Positions 18,372 through 30,188 of a stretch of 64,000 nucleotides of DNA are shown piece after piece. The DNA lies in assembly GCA_905221605.1 (NCBI GenBank), contig CAJNDS010000019.1:36001-100000 (forward strand). The letters run 5' to 3'. The DNA comes from Symbiodinium natans. Lineage: Eukaryota; Sar; Dinophyceae; Suessiales; Symbiodiniaceae. Made by a program: the position numbers and the translations under genes. The notes under the pieces were generated by a model. It ran no database searches and was not told the origin of the DNA. It worked only from the letters and a program-made list of their open reading frames with translations. Each line of letters opens with the position of its first letter. Within the stretch, counting starts at the first letter, position 1.

Positions 18372-21300
18372 GGCTCATCTCGCTGTGTTTTCAAGGCCCC
18401 AAGAGCCTCAACAAAAAGGATGCTCTCCGAAGCCCTAAACCCTGAACCCTGAACCCTAAACCCTAAACCTGAAGTTCCCTAAAGGCCAGCTTTTGAGGCC
18501 CCTGAAGCTGACAACCTAGAGACCCTAAACCTTCAATTCTCAAAATCCACAAAACCGGGTTTGGCGTTTAGGGTTTAGGGTTTAGGGCCTTGATAAAGCC
18601 TAAACCCCTACACGCAGTAAGCTAAGAACCTGAAGGCCAACGAAACCTGAAACCCTCAAGGCCCCTAAGCCTGCACACTGAAACCCTTTAAGCTAAGAAC
18701 CTAAAGCCCCGAACCCTGAAACCTTGTCAGAGCTAAGGCTGGCCCCTGAAACTGTCAGAGAAATGTTTCTAAATATCATCCTCTTTCACCCAAGTGGGGG
18801 AAATACAACATATCCCAAAAACCTCCCCCTAAACCCTGAATCTTGAACCCTGAACCCTCAACCCTAAACCCTGAATCCGAAGTCCCAACCCAAAGACCCC
18901 AAGCAGCCAAGTCCGGCGCTGCTCTGGCGAGGCCTCGGCGGCGGCACTACGCGATAGGGAGCCCAAAGTCAACAGCAAGGGACGGTCCTCTTAGGTCTTA
19001 GGGTAGTTTCATGGTCCCTTAGTATGGGCCCTTAAAAGGAGCTCCTCACATAGCTGATACAACCCAAGGGCCCATATATCGGAACCCTTTAAAACGGGTA
19101 AGGGACCTACAACTAGGGTCGTTAGGGTTCAAGGTGCTATTGATTCGTTATACATACATTGCAGGCACCCTCAGCCTTCAGCCTACTAAGCCCGCTAGTG
19201 CATCCTGAGTCTCGGCACTTGTCTGCAGCCCTTCTGGAACTTCGTTCCCTTTGAGGCTTACAAACCCGACGTCTCTTTTTGAGCTCCCTTGTTGTGAAGT
19301 TTGGATATGATGCTAGAAAGTTGGGTACTTAGAAACATGCGTGAGCATCGCAGCCCTCTGGAGAAATCCCGAGCCGAAACCTGGTTTAGCTTTCAAAGCT
19401 TGGGGCTTAAGCCCCAAACCCTAAACCCTAAACCCTGAACCCTAAACCCTGAATCCTGAACCCATGGAAAACGCCCTCCCCACCCAACAGAGGAGGCGAC
19501 GGAAAGCTGTGGCTTCGTGACCGGCGCGGCATCTGGGCCCGCCCTGGGCAGATCCCAACCGAGGCCTTCGGGTTTAGGGTTCAGGAGGCCCTAAACCCTA
19601 AACCCTAAACCCCTAAACCCCTAAACCCCTAAACCCCTGAACCCCTAAACCCCTAAACCCTAAACCCTAAACCCTAAACCCTGAGTTCCAGGTCCGAAGC
19701 CACTATCCCTTGAACTCTTAGCGCCGTAAACGTCAGGTCATGGCACTCAGTTGCTGAACTCAGGGGCATGCAGCCAGGTTGCTTTGAGGAGTTTAAGGTT
19801 TTAGGGTGTAGGGCTTCAGGGTTTTCGGGGTTTAGGGTTTGAGGTGCTTTGGGAACAGCTTAAGAATAATCTTCAACCATATTTTTCAATTACGGTTTCA
19901 GTAGTTTGGGGTCTTGGGACTTAGTTGTGGGACTTAGTTGTCGGAGCTGGAACCACCCGAGCCGAAAAAAGGGTGTATAGAGAACATGGATGGCTTTGGT
20001 GTTTAGGGTAGTACGGCTCGGCTGAAGTCTTCCAATCCTTTATACCTTGTTGGACAGTCATCCCCCTTCCCCCTTCCCCCCTCCCCCTTCCCCCCTCCCC
20101 CTTCCCCCCTCCCCCCCCCCCCCCCCCCACACGTCTGTGAAACCTGTACCTGCGTGAAAACTGTGCCTGGAAGTATGCGGTCAGTTTAGGGCTTCTGGTA
20201 GGTTACACTGGTCGAGTAAGCCCTGAAACCCGATAAACCCAAAAAACCCTAAAGCGACCGTAAACCCTCTAAGCCCTAAAAAACCCTCTAAGTCCTATAA
20301 ACCCTCACGTCCCTAAAACGCCTATCAGCCCTTTCATGCAGCCCTGCTGAAGGCCCTCGAGCACTCGCGTTGCAGAGGCCCAGACGTGGTATCTCCTTGG
20401 CGGCGACACTCAACGCTCACGTCTACGACCTTGAAACCCTAAACCCTAAACCCTAAACCCTGAACCCTAAAACCCTAAACCCTAACATCGCAACCCTATG
20501 TCCCCCCGACCTTCCAAGAATGGTTTCGACATCCAGTTCTGTTGGATTCCAAGGGACACCCTGACAGGGCTTTGTGGTTTAGGTTTCGGAGTTTAGGACG
20601 GAACTTTGCCAGGAGGGTGGCCTTGCTGTGTGTCCGGGCGTTTTCCTTACTACGGGGCTTTGGGCCCGAAACCCTCAAACCCTAAGCCCTAAAAGGGTGG
20701 GGGGTTGCAAAGGAGCTGTAAGTTCAAGGGTTCAGGGTGTAGAGTCCCTCAGCCCTCAAGCCCCCAGCCAGCTTAGTTCGGGTACAGCCGTCGATGGTGA
20801 GAAGCCCAGACGATGCTACCGTAGTGATACTAACCCCCTCTCCTAAACCCTACACCCTCGAACCGACCTCGACCTAAACCCTGGACCCTAAATCCTGAAC
20901 CCCTACCCACCCCCCCCCCCCCCCCCCCCCCCCCCCCCACCCCCCCCCCCTCTCAAAAAGAGAGGGCAAAACAAAATCTTCAAGCCCTCAAGCCACAAAA
21001 ACCAACACTTGCTGTTGGGAACCTGGGAGACCTCAACACCCCTAAACTTTAAGCCCTAAACCCTAAACCCTAAACCCTAAACCCTGAACCCTAAACCCTC
21101 AACCCAAACCTGTCTTCTTCAGGAGATGAACCTCCCAAGCTAGAGAGCCCTCTGTGGCTCAGGATGTCGGAGTCTTGCCTCTAACCCTAAACCCTAAACC
21201 CTAAGCCCTAAGAAGCCCTAAGCCCTAAGCCCCAACCTTGAGATGTTTCTCCTTATACTAACACGCCCTTAGTAGGGATTTTAGCAGGGGGGGCACTATA

Positions 21301-24300
21301 ATCCCCATGAAGGAGCTGCTCGCATACTTACTTCTCCAGTACCCAACGGGGATAAAGCAAGCAAGTATAAGGGGGAAACATCCCGAACCAAAACCCCGCA
21401 ACTTAGTAGCCCAGGAACCATATTATAATAAGGGCGCCCCTTTTTTTGAGCTGGTTACTTTTTAAGGGAAGTCAGGACCAAAAAAGGGTAAAGGGTACCA
21501 AGACAAGCAGAAGTTGAAACCAAGACGCTGCCACAAATCGTTCGTGGAGGCAGGGGCCGTGCAACCGCACCGGGGACGTAAGGTTTAGGGTTTAGGGTTT
21601 AGAGTCTAGGGTACCCTAAACCCTAAACCCTAGGCTGCTTTTGAAAAGCCCTAAACCCTAAACCCTACACCCTAAGCTGCTGTTATAAAGCCCTAAGCCC
21701 TGAACCCTAAACTCTCACGGACCGGGCCACGGAGGAGGATGGCGAAGGAGAGGATGGGAGTCTGGTTATCCCGACCTCAGAAGGGTTTAGGGTTGAGGGT
21801 TTTTGGGTTTAGGGCTTTTTGGGGTTTAGGGGTTTTGGGTTGAGGGGGGTTAGGGTTTAGGGTGTTGGGCTGAGGGTTTAGGGGCCTTCTTGGGGCTTAA
21901 GGTTTTAGGGCCTCAAGGGGTTTAAGGCTCAGGGTATGAAGCGAAGGAGTTGGGCGATAGGATGCAGGGTCTCCCAGAGATGTCCAAGTGAACCATCATA
22001 TGGACCCTCGTGTGATTGAAAATTATCGCCCAATACCCATCCTACAAATAGGCCCCTAGAGGCTAGTTGACCTGACAGCACTTACATAATTTTCAAATAT
22101 TCTCAGGAGGACCTTTAGATCACCCCCCCCCCCCCCCGGCCCATCTCACGCAGGTTACTCTAGGCAGGTTTGTGAGTTTGCCGGGCTGGGGGGATCTTGA
22201 GGTCGGGCTCAGGTCCAGCCCGCATGGTTTCGGATGAAGGGCTAGCAAACAACTCCAATCCTAAGCCCGAAGCACCCTAAACCCAAATGTAGCGTTTAGG
22301 GTATTGGGGATTCACCCCTATTCCCTCCGCACCCGGAGAAAAGGGCTTAATTCCCTCAACCTTACAAGTGGCCCAGGGTTCTTTGTCTGGCCTCTCCTCG
22401 GCCCATGAACCCTACTTAAAGGTTCATGGCCCATTATTACTGTACTTGTGACCCACTTATAAGCCCCTTAAGTGCCCTAATATGGTTATACGTGCAGTTA
22501 CAAGTGCAGCTATAATTGGTTCCCAAAACCAAGACCTCAAGTTCTGCCTCCAGTCTGCAGCCAGCTAGGGAAGATGCGCGCCTTTGGCTTTAGGGGCGCT
22601 GGGTCGCGCTGCTGCCTTTTCTTGGCTGACTCCTGAACCCCTCCTAAAAGTTTAACTTTTAGGTTCCTTATTGTGGTTTATTTGTGGTTTCTACCCAAAC
22701 CCCAAAAAGGTAAAGTCCTCAGAGCCAGCCAGAAGAAAGCCAAGTTTTGTTTGTACAGCCTGAGCCCAGCCCTCGTGCCCCGAAGGAAAGGAGGGCATCG
22801 TAAAGCAGCTCTTGGAGGTTCATGGGCACTTTATCAGTAGGGTTAGTAGGGCTCTAAGTGCCCTGAATAGGGTATCTGTAGGGTTAGTAGGGCTCTAAAT
22901 ACCCTGAATAGGGTTGCAAGAAGTATAGTGTTCAGACTAAAAACCCTGCTTTTAGACACCCAAGTGAACCTCCAGGTTGGTGAGACTACCATTTCCACAC
23001 ACATGCGCCTTGTTCCGTCGCGCCGGCCAACGCCTAAGGGCTAGAGACTACCGAGCGCAACGCCTCACTTCTTCATGTCCACCAAGAGCTGAGCTTCCTC
23101 CCTACCTCAGCTCAAAGCTCCAGAAGGTCAGGGTGCAGCGAAGGTCGAAACAGGCATCGCCCTCATGCGCTGTCTAAACCCTAAACCCTAAACCCTAAAC
23201 CCTAAACCCTCAACCCTAAACCCTAAACCCTAAACCTTGTTTTACCCTAAACCCTAAACCCTAAACCCCTAAACCGTCTGTTTTACAGGGCACCCGGGGC
23301 AGAGTCCGGTCTCGAGATCGCCAGCGTCCACTCTGGTGTTGCAAGAATGCCACAAGAACCGGTTTAGGGTTTAGGGTTTAGGGTTTAGGGTTTAGGGTTT
23401 CTGAAACACAATAAGGTACTTGGAGGTTCATGGTACTTGTTTTAACCAATTCTCACTGTACTTGTAACTGTACTTATAAGTATATTAGGGCACTGAATTG
23501 GTTAATAAGCACCATGACCCTCCAATCATAAGAAGCCACAAATGGTAACTTTGCTATGCTCAAGAACCCCCCTCAGATAATCATCTCTATATTGCCCTTA
23601 TGAGGAAGAATATTCTTATTTTTGTTTGAGGGGGGGGGGGGGGGGGGGGGGGGGCTCTTCAGCAAATGGTAGTTTAGGGTTCTCTAAATACCGGCCCCTT
23701 TTGGGGTTGCGACTATGAGGCGGCCACTAACATTAATAGGGACCAAAAACACTTCTATTGGGGTTTCCCAAATAGGGGGTACTCAAATATTATAATCCTT
23801 ACCCTTCCCTCCCCCCCCCCCCCCCCCCCCCCACCCCCCCAAAAAAAAATAAAAAAATAAAAATAACAAAAACCACACACACACAAAATCGGAAATCCCA
23901 TACAATAGAAGCAAGAGCAATAACTGTCTCTTGGAGGTTTGGTTAGTTATAGGTAGGTTTTTGAGCACCCTACATAGAATCAAGCAATCAACCTCCGGAA
24001 TACACCCTCATCAACTCCTCCCCAGAAGTTCGGTGTGGAGCTGAAGTCCAACCCCCCAGCCACCGTCATAAGCAGGCACAGGTTTAGCAGGGGAATGAGG
24101 TTTAGTGTTTAGGGTTTAGGTTTAGGCTTGGCGTTCGGGTCTTTAGGGGGGGGCGGAGTTTTCAAGAAGTCAGCCTTTGGGGTGTTGGGTTCATCGTGCG
24201 CGAAGAAGTGAAAGGGCTTAGGGTGCAGGATTTACTACTATTTGCTTCAGAACCCGCAAACAACAGAAGAACAACAATCCCTATATTGCCCTTATAGGGA

Positions 24301-24815
24301 AGAATATCTTCTTCTTATCTTTGGGGGGGTTCTTAAGCAACTGGTAGTTTAGGGTTTCCTAAACCTTCAAAAGGCTCTAACTGCCCTCCCATCCCTGCAT
24401 TCGTTCGTTCCCCGGCCCTGCGTTCTTCTATCGATAGACTTCATGTAGGGGGCATCAATAGCTTGAATAAGGTTTTGGGGGGTTGTTATAGTAGATATAT
24501 ATAGGGACCATAAGGGAACACCATTCGTAGTTATTCCGACCCCTCTATTACCCGGAGAGCCCGAATACCCCTTCTACCCCAGAACCCTGAAAGCCCAACT
24601 AGGCTGCTCAGCAACCTAGGATTGAAAAAAAAGTGTCACCTTTTTTGCTTAAAGAGGTTTAAAGGGAACCTAAACCCCCCAAAAAACAGTGGAAAAAAGG
24701 GTACTACTGGGCATCTTAGCCAATACCCCTTATAATTCTAAGGCACAGTGCCTAACTAGGGTGCCTTGCTTCCTCTGGGTATCTTGTTTCTGCACCTAGT
24801 TTAGTTCAGACAAAC

Positions 24816-25060
24816 ATGACTCAAACTGCCAGGAAGTTCTGTGCTTCCCTTTGGTTTTGCACACGCTGCCGGGGTGTTCTTCAGGAGGGAGCCCCAGGAA
24901 GCTTTCTTAAGGGAGATAGGCATCCTGATTTTACGTCAACTACATCCCTAGAATCAAGGGTTCATTGCGCTTTCTGGGAAAATTTGATGCTTGATTTGGG
25001 GAGTGCTGGCAACTGTGCTGCTTCCAGCCGAAACCCTCTAAGCCTACCACTACCCATGAC
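24816..25060 (+). CDS. Weak open segment, unrecognised
   Basis: Open from 24,816 (MTQTARKFCASLWFCTRCRG) to about 25,060, before the frame enters TTTAGGG-derived codons (GLGFRVLGFRGLG). Only the first 80 codons are unique sequence. No splice signals that I trust. It may be chance. Confidence 0.15.
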
Positions 25061-25494
25061 CCTCAGGACTTGCCAAGTCCTAGGTGGAGGGAGTTTTTTG
25101 GGGCTTCTAGGGGTGCAGGGCTTCAGGGGCTCTAGGGTGTTCAGGGTTTATGGGCTTCTTTTGGCTTATTTGGGTTTAGGGTTTAGGGTTTTGGGGTTTA
25201 GGGGTTTAGGGCGAGGGCTCATAGGGTTCCTTGGTGCAGCCCATGCTGCATGCGAAACCATGGCGCGAGTCGTAGACTCGTGAGTACATCAGCAAGGTCC
25301 TTGGGCGGAGGTACCCTAAGCCCTAAACCCTAAGACCCAAACCCCAAACCCTAAACCTTAAACCTCGCCCGTTCCACCAGCCCTAAGCCCAAAGCCCCCA
25401 AGGTTGAAGTACGGTGCCCGAAACTTCAAGCCCCTAAGCTCCTCAGCTGTCCCTAGATCCTAAGCTCTCATTTAGGGTTTAGGGTTTAGGGCTT

Positions 25495-25496
<2 letters not shown>

Positions 25497-25529
<33 letters not shown>
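25497..25529. repeat. (GA)n microsatellite
   Basis: About 16 GA dinucleotides directly after a TTTAGGG cluster. Confidence 0.9.
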
Positions 25530-25531
<2 letters not shown>

Positions 25532-25608
25532 GCAGGGCACACCCCGCCAAATTCAGATAAAGACACACCTACAAGCCTTCAAAGCACGCGAAGTGCTGTG
25601 TAGGGTGC

Positions 25609-25815
25609 TTATGGTTTAGGATCCCCCGCAACGGGTTTTGTCTCTTTCCATGAATCCTCCGTGGTATATGGGGAGGGCCGGGGGGGCCTGTCATAGCATG
25701 GTATCTTATGCAGCCTAAACCCTAGACCATCTATATCAAGCCTGCGTTTCAGGGCCCTGGCTTGAGTATCCTCGTCCATCTTCGAATTCGCCCGTCCCAA
25801 ACCCGCATAACACAA
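25609..25815 (-). CDS. Candidate exon: charged segment, unrecognised
   Basis: The minus strand reads MDEDTQARALKRRLDID, then GLGFRLHKIPCYDRPPRP and SPYTTEDSWKETKPVAGD. The GLGFR codons come from an in-frame GTCTAGGGTTTAGG, a degenerate telomere heptamer pair inside the coding frame; removing it as an intron would need an implausible 13-nt intron. It lies downstream on the same strand as the 26.7-30.0 kb exon chain and may belong to that gene. No domain is recognised. Confidence 0.4.
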   Translation of the reverse strand: MCYAGLGRANSKMDEDTQARALKRRLDIDGLGFRLHKIPCYDRPPRPSPYTTEDSWKETKPVAGDPKP

Positions 25816-25987
25816 GTTCTTCGACTTAGGGGATTGGCTATCTCATATCCCCCTATATGACCCTCTATAAGGGATAGAGACTTAGGGCCCTTTACGAGAT
25901 TCAAGTGGCAAGCTTCAAATTCCGAAATTCCCTACAACAATCTGCCGGGATCCAAGGAAACCCTTTCAGCATGCGGACTGCACATGG

Positions 25988-26095
25988 GTAGTTCCTCTAA
26001 ATCGGGTCCCTTCTGGGGGTCCTTATTCTACGGCTGCAAAACCAAATAGGAGCCCAAAAGGGGAACCTGACATAGCGAACTGCCCACATGGCTGT
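25988..26095. mobile_element. MITE-like palindrome, family G
   Basis: Ends CACATGGGTAGTTCCTCTAAA and its imperfect complement GAACTGCCCACATG; related copies at about 39,625-39,722 and 52,240-52,352. The inner CCCCTTTTGG-type core is shared. Confidence 0.5.
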
Positions 26096-26244
26096 TGGGA
26101 AATGACAAGAAGTGACGGCAAATGAGCGGGCGGCAAAACCATGGTGGTTGGCCACCTCTGCCAATTTATTAAGGCACAGATCACATGGTTGCTCGTTGCT
26201 AGGGGTACCCTAAGCCCTGAGCCCTAAACCCCCCCCCCTCAGAA

Positions 26245-26345
26245 AGCCCAATTCCCCTTAACTCAGGAATATGCCTTACATCATAATAAGGACCACTATG
26301 TGGGTTAAGGTATATTCCTTAGTTCAGAGGTATTGGGCCCTTTGG
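26245..26345. mobile_element. MITE-like palindrome, family D
   Basis: Imperfect inverted ends AAGCCCAATTCCCCTTAACT and AGTTCAGAGGTATTGGGC around GAATATGCC...GGTATATTCC. Relatives lie at about 30,528-30,615, 48,382-48,482, 48,650-48,732, 56,192-56,312 and 60,166-60,247. Confidence 0.6.
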
Positions 26346-26709
26346 GCCTAATCACTCCAACGGTCCGAGTAAGAGTTCGGCGCCTTCGGCCCCCCAAACC
26401 CACGAGGTTTAGGGTTTAGGGTTTAGGGTTTAGGGTTTAGGGTTAGCTCACAAAGCCCGGAAACCCACGAACCCTGCGTTTATCATTAGCTAGGTTGCCC
26501 GGTAACCAAGGATTCGAACGGGTGCCCCTTTTTGCTTAAAAGGGTTTACAAGGGAACCTAACCCCCCCTCAAAAAAAACCGAACACAGGGCCCTACTGGG
26601 CATCCCAGATTAGGACTTGTTTTATGCCTACCTTTATAGAAGAGGACCGAAGAGGGGGCACCCCCAAAAAAAAGGGTTTAGGGTTTAGGGCTTAGGGAGA
26701 ATTGAGATC

Positions 26710-26998
26710 CTAAACCCTCAACCCCAAACCCCACATTCTGAGGCGAAGCTTCGGCTGGGCATTGTCAACGACGGCATAGTTGCCTTGGGTTCTGGAAAAA
26801 TCGGCGCGGGTCTGGCGCCCTAAATACCCCAAAAACCTCAGGGAGACGGGCAGTTCCGACCTCTGCACCATCAGAAACAGAAGGCTCCGGGTCTTTTCAG
26901 ATGGGCAAGCCCCCAAGGGTTTGGGGGTTTTAAGGGCCTCTCTGAGTCGATTCCTTAGTTTCAGTTCAGCACCCAGCTGCCATCGCATGCTCCTGACC
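26710..26998 (-). CDS. Candidate exon (about 96 codons), continuation of the 27.5-30.0 kb gene
   Basis: Starts at 26,998 after TTTTGGGCGTAG. The one base before the first full codon completes the two left by the exon ending at 27,475, so the frame is kept. It reads VRSMRWQLGAELKLRNRLRE, then ACPSEKTRSLLFLMVQRSEL and PVSLRFLGYLG. It is the longest unique open frame in the middle of the window. The frame then runs into TTTAGGG-derived codons (MWGLGLRV) before a stop at 26,710, so the true 3' end is probably near 26,720. Function unknown. Confidence 0.45.
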
Positions 26999-27021
26999 CT
27001 ACGCCCAAAACCCGCAACTTT

Positions 27022-27117
27022 GGGATGTTCACCCTTATAGGTCCTAAGTAGGGATGATAGTACCACCTATTATGATCCCTATTAAGGACGACTGTTAGTA
27101 TAAGGGGGAACAGCCCA
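27022..27117. mobile_element. MITE-like palindrome, family B
   Basis: Inverted ends GGGATGTTCACCCTTATA and TATAAGGGGGAACAGCCC, inner TATTATGATCCCTATTAAGG. It lies entirely in the intron upstream of the exon at 26,998, 24 bp from the acceptor. Other copies: about 21,239-21,393, 48,764-48,858, 49,503-49,572 (half), 55,766-55,877 and 55,987-56,085. Confidence 0.75.
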
Positions 27118-27474
27118 ACCCTAAACCCTAAACCCTAAACTCCAAACCCTTAACCCCAAACCCTAAACCCCAAATCCTAAACCCTTGTAGCCCTTGTGGG
27201 CTTTGGGGGGCCTGCATGCGAGCGTTGGGTGTTGGGTTTTGGGTCCATGGTTTGGGGTGTAGGCCGAAGTTTCTGCAGTGGGAGGTCAACTACTTAGAAG
27301 TAGAGTTGAAATCTCAGGGTTTTTTAGGTGGAGTTCTAGGGAATTCAGGGTGCCCAGATGTTGTGAAAAGTACTATACCTTAGGTTTTTCGTCCCCTGGC
27401 TGAAGTCAGTATAGGGGGGGGGGGGGCCAAACAGCGGTCTTTTCGAACCCCCTTCAAATGTCGCAAGAGTCTAC

Positions 27475-29606
27475 CCCGAAGAGGTCCAGTCCTTGTTAAT
27501 ATTGGTCTGGGAAGCCTTCGACACCGACTTGTTGCGAAGACCAAAAACTTGCGCCACTTGGCAAGCAACGCGTTTCAATGTTGAAAGCGGGTGTGCGGGG
27601 GCTCTGCAGCGTAAGCGTCAGAAGTGTCACTTATCTAGGTGGCGCAAGATTTTGTCCACCACGGGTTGTATCGTCTGGCCCCGGCCCATGAAAACCGGAG
27701 AACGTTTTTAGTCAAACCCCTACAAAGCCTCGGTCAGATTTGGGGTTTGGGGTTTAGGGTTTGGGGAGCCCAAACCCCTTTAGAGTCCGCACCAAACAGG
27801 CTCCATAATTCTCGTGCAAGATGCAGTAACCTCCAGAGATCCTTAGCGAAGGGGTTTCAGCTCAGGGTTTTGGGCTTAGTAAGTCGTAAGGAACCCAAAC
27901 TGGGTTCTATGGTCCTTGGTTCTCGTACCATAGGAGGTGGGCTCTTAGTCAGTCCAAAGCCATGACCAGGCATAGGGGCCTCTAAAGCGGTCTCTATGGT
28001 TTCGGGCTTAAGGGTTTAGATTGGGGCTCCTGCATGCAGTTCCTAAGCCCTATCAGACAGAAGCCTAAGTAAGCACCAAGGTTATCCCCTGGAGTCCACA
28101 CCCTTTCCACTGACCGGCTGAAATCTGTAGTGGGGGCATCGTTAACCATTGGGTGCCTCTCTGATAATCCCCCCAAAAAATGTGGGAGGTTACCTACGCA
28201 CCTCAGTCTGTACTCCGAGGGTTTCGGGTTTCGGGTTATGGGGTTTAGGGCCTGTGAGAGGCATTAAATCTGGGGGCTCGGTGGCGCACAGCCGAATCAT
28301 ATCGACCCCGAGCCTCAAGTCCCAAGATGTGAGCCAAAGAAAAATCCGTTCCGCCATGAGTTTGGTAGGGTTTCGGGGTGAGGGTTTAGGGCTTAAGGTT
28401 TAGGGTTTGCCCTATGTCCAAGACAACCAGAAACCTGAGCCGAATACACGCAGGCAAGGACATCTTGCTTGTTGAATAGTTTGTACACCCCAAATCGTTA
28501 AGAACACATCTGTGGCAGTTCTTGGGTTTTTTCGGCCGACTTGTTTTAAGTAATTATAAGAACTTGAGTTTTACGTCCCTGAATTGTTGTTCGTATAGTG
28601 ACACCAAAGCCTAAACCCTGAACCCTAAACCCTGAACCCCGAGACCCCAACTCGTACCCACAATATCGCGTGTACCTGAAACGAAGTTTGGGCATTTCCC
28701 GAAGAAGGGGATTACCCCGTAACATGGTACCCCATAATAAGCCTGGGTTGCAGCACTTCAATTTTAGGGTTTAGGGTTTCGGCTTTCCGTTATAAGCGTT
28801 GTTACGAACCAGGCTTCCCTGGCAGGATGTCCGGGTACTGCCTTCGCAGTTCGCGGATCTCTTGCTCAATGAAGAAGCGGGACACCTTGAGGCGCATTGG
28901 GCTTCGCCCGGTGGGATTCTGGTTTCTTATTTACTTTCCTCTTCACACACAAACCCACGCCGTTGGCTGGTCTCTGAAACGTCAGAGGCTTTGATGTGCA
29001 AGGTGCAGGACTCTGCTCTCTTGTTGAGATTGAGGGGAGAGGATGATGGGTTAAGCTTAAGGTTTAGCTGGTCTTGCATATGTACGCGACTCACCGATCT
29101 GTGCCGAATGTCGACGACTCATTCTTCGGACAGAAGGCATGATAACTTCCCAAGCCCATGCCGTCAGGAATGCTCAGTACATGTCGAGAGCCTGAACTCC
29201 AAACCTTCCTCAAACCCTACATCCCTAAACCCTAAACCCTAAATCCCTAAACCCTAATCCCTAAACCCACCACTGCTTTACGCACCTGCACACTGAAGCT
29301 TTGCGAGAGGGCCGAAAAGCAACTAACCCCAAGCAGGTAGGTCAGAAGTTTGGGGCGTCGCATGTTCCGTCAGAGTCGAGTTAAGAGTTCAGGTGGCTCC
29401 CTAAATCGTAGAAGTCGAAACTAAACCCTAAACCCTAAACCCTAAACCCTAAACCCTAAACTAACCCCTAAGACCCAAACCCGCCACCCCTCCCACTTGT
29501 CTTTTAGGGGTAGGCGAGCGCTGGATGCACGCTGAGTGATACCCTACCTCCAGCTTCGCACACCCTCCAGGCGAGCCCAGGCTGCGCTCGCAAAACTGTG
29601 GCTTTG

Positions 29607-29639
<33 letters not shown>

Positions 29640-29990
29640 CATATACCATATACATATACATATACATTCCTATGTACATACATATATGTATGTATATAAG
29701 ATCTATCTTGCTCACTTCAAACCCACAAGTGTGCAGCAACTGGCTTCCTTTGTCTGGGCCCTGGGAAGCAGACGTTGCCACCGTGGGCCCCGGAGAATTG
29801 TAAGGTAGGCGGTCTTGGGGTGGGGCCCTCCCCTCCTTGTCACGAAACACGTGCGCGCCCTGGGGTTTAGGGTTTAGGGTTTAGGGTTCCGGGACCCTCA
29901 TAAGGCATACCTGGGTTCTGGCCTAGGCACGTGTCCGTTGTTATGGTCCACGATGTCCGAGACGCTTTGCGACGACCAAGCAGTGAAAGC
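27475..29990 (-). CDS. Multi-exon gene with telomere-repeat introns, unrecognised product
   Basis: Exons in transcription order: 29,990-29,911 (AFTAWSSQSVSDIVD); one ending at 29,716 (GPDKGSQLLHTCGFE, donor GTGAGC); one ending at 29,548 (SLGSPGGCAKLE); 29,531-29,466 (RASSARLPLKDKWEG); 29,322-29,286 (LLFGPLAKLQCA, donor GTGCGT); 29,191-29,095 (LSIPDGMGLGSYHAFCP, donor GTGAGT); 28,925-28,810 (RFFIEQEIRELRRQYPDILP); 28,742-28,676 (GTMLRGNPLLREMPKLRF); 28,509-28,435 (CVLNDLGCTNYSTSKMS); 28,391-28,194 (MAERIFLWLTSWDLRLGV); 28,156-28,102 (MVNDAPTTDFSRSVER); 27,841-27,793 (DLWRLLHLARELWSLF); 27,556-27,475 (AQVFGLRNKSVSKASQTNI). From the exon ending at 29,716 onward every junction is phase-compatible and every intron is GT-AG. 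The first join is unresolved. A 15-nt exon at 27,674-27,660 is an optional, also phase-compatible insertion. No known domain is recognised. Start and end are not fixed; the gene may extend both ways. Confidence 0.5.
29606..29700. repeat. (ATATAC)n microsatellite
   Basis: Repeats of TACATA/ATATAC with ATATACC variants, inside the intron between the exons ending at 29,716 and 29,548. Confidence 0.9.
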
Positions 29991-30010
29991 CTGGCTTCGA
30001 CAGCCAGGTT

Positions 30011-30165
30011 TACTTGGAGGTTCATGGGACTTAGTAACTACTTATAACTGGGCTTATAACCCTACTTATAATCCCCTTAAGTGGACTTATAGGGGTTATC
30101 CCACTTATAAGTAGGGTTATAAGCCCAGGTATAAGTAGCTACTAAGTCCCCTGAACCTCCAAGTA
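30011..30165. mobile_element. MITE-like palindrome, family A (type copy)
   Basis: Almost perfect inverted repeat: TACTTGGAGGTTCATGGGAC at the left, the complement GAACCTCCAAGTA at the right, with inner CTTATAACTGGGCTTATAAC pairing to its complement. No coding capacity. It lies 20 bp upstream of the acceptor of the exon at 29,990. Other copies are listed separately or at about 22,400-22,525, 22,816-22,973, 23,417-23,527, 32,610-32,726, 41,949-42,022 and 48,952-49,045. Confidence 0.85.
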
Positions 30166-30188
30166 GGGCTTAGGGTCTAGGACTCTTG

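Larger units (their letters stand above)
18380..25600. other. Telomere-repeat-rich stretch with MITEs and homopolymers
   Basis: CCCTAAA/TTTAGGG clusters appear every few hundred bases in both orientations. Homopolymer or C/T tracts lie at 20,058-20,129, 20,907-20,950, 22,121-22,138, 23,631-23,654 and 23,811-23,832. Palindromic elements lie at about 21,239-21,393, 21,405-21,503, 22,400-22,525, 22,816-22,973, 23,417-23,527, 23,565-23,672, 24,245-24,348 and 24,600-24,720. Small unique islands between them (for example 18,390-18,430 minus, SILFVEALGALKTQRDE; 18,905-18,960 minus, AAAEASPEQRRTWLL; 19,195-19,265 minus) may be exons, but the reading frame is ambiguous in each. Confidence 0.6.

Noticed and set aside
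25130-25250. Open frames rich in GLGFRV, LGFRG or NPKP in many places
   Set aside because: They are translations of TTTAGGG and CCCTAAA repeats, which lack stops in some frames.
27597-27625. 27-nt GT-AG intron joining TIQPVVDKILRHLDK to APAHPLSTLKRVA
   Set aside because: Attractive in sequence, but a normal-length intron ending at 27,557 also fits the phases of neighbouring exons and needs no miniature intron. It remains a possible alternative.
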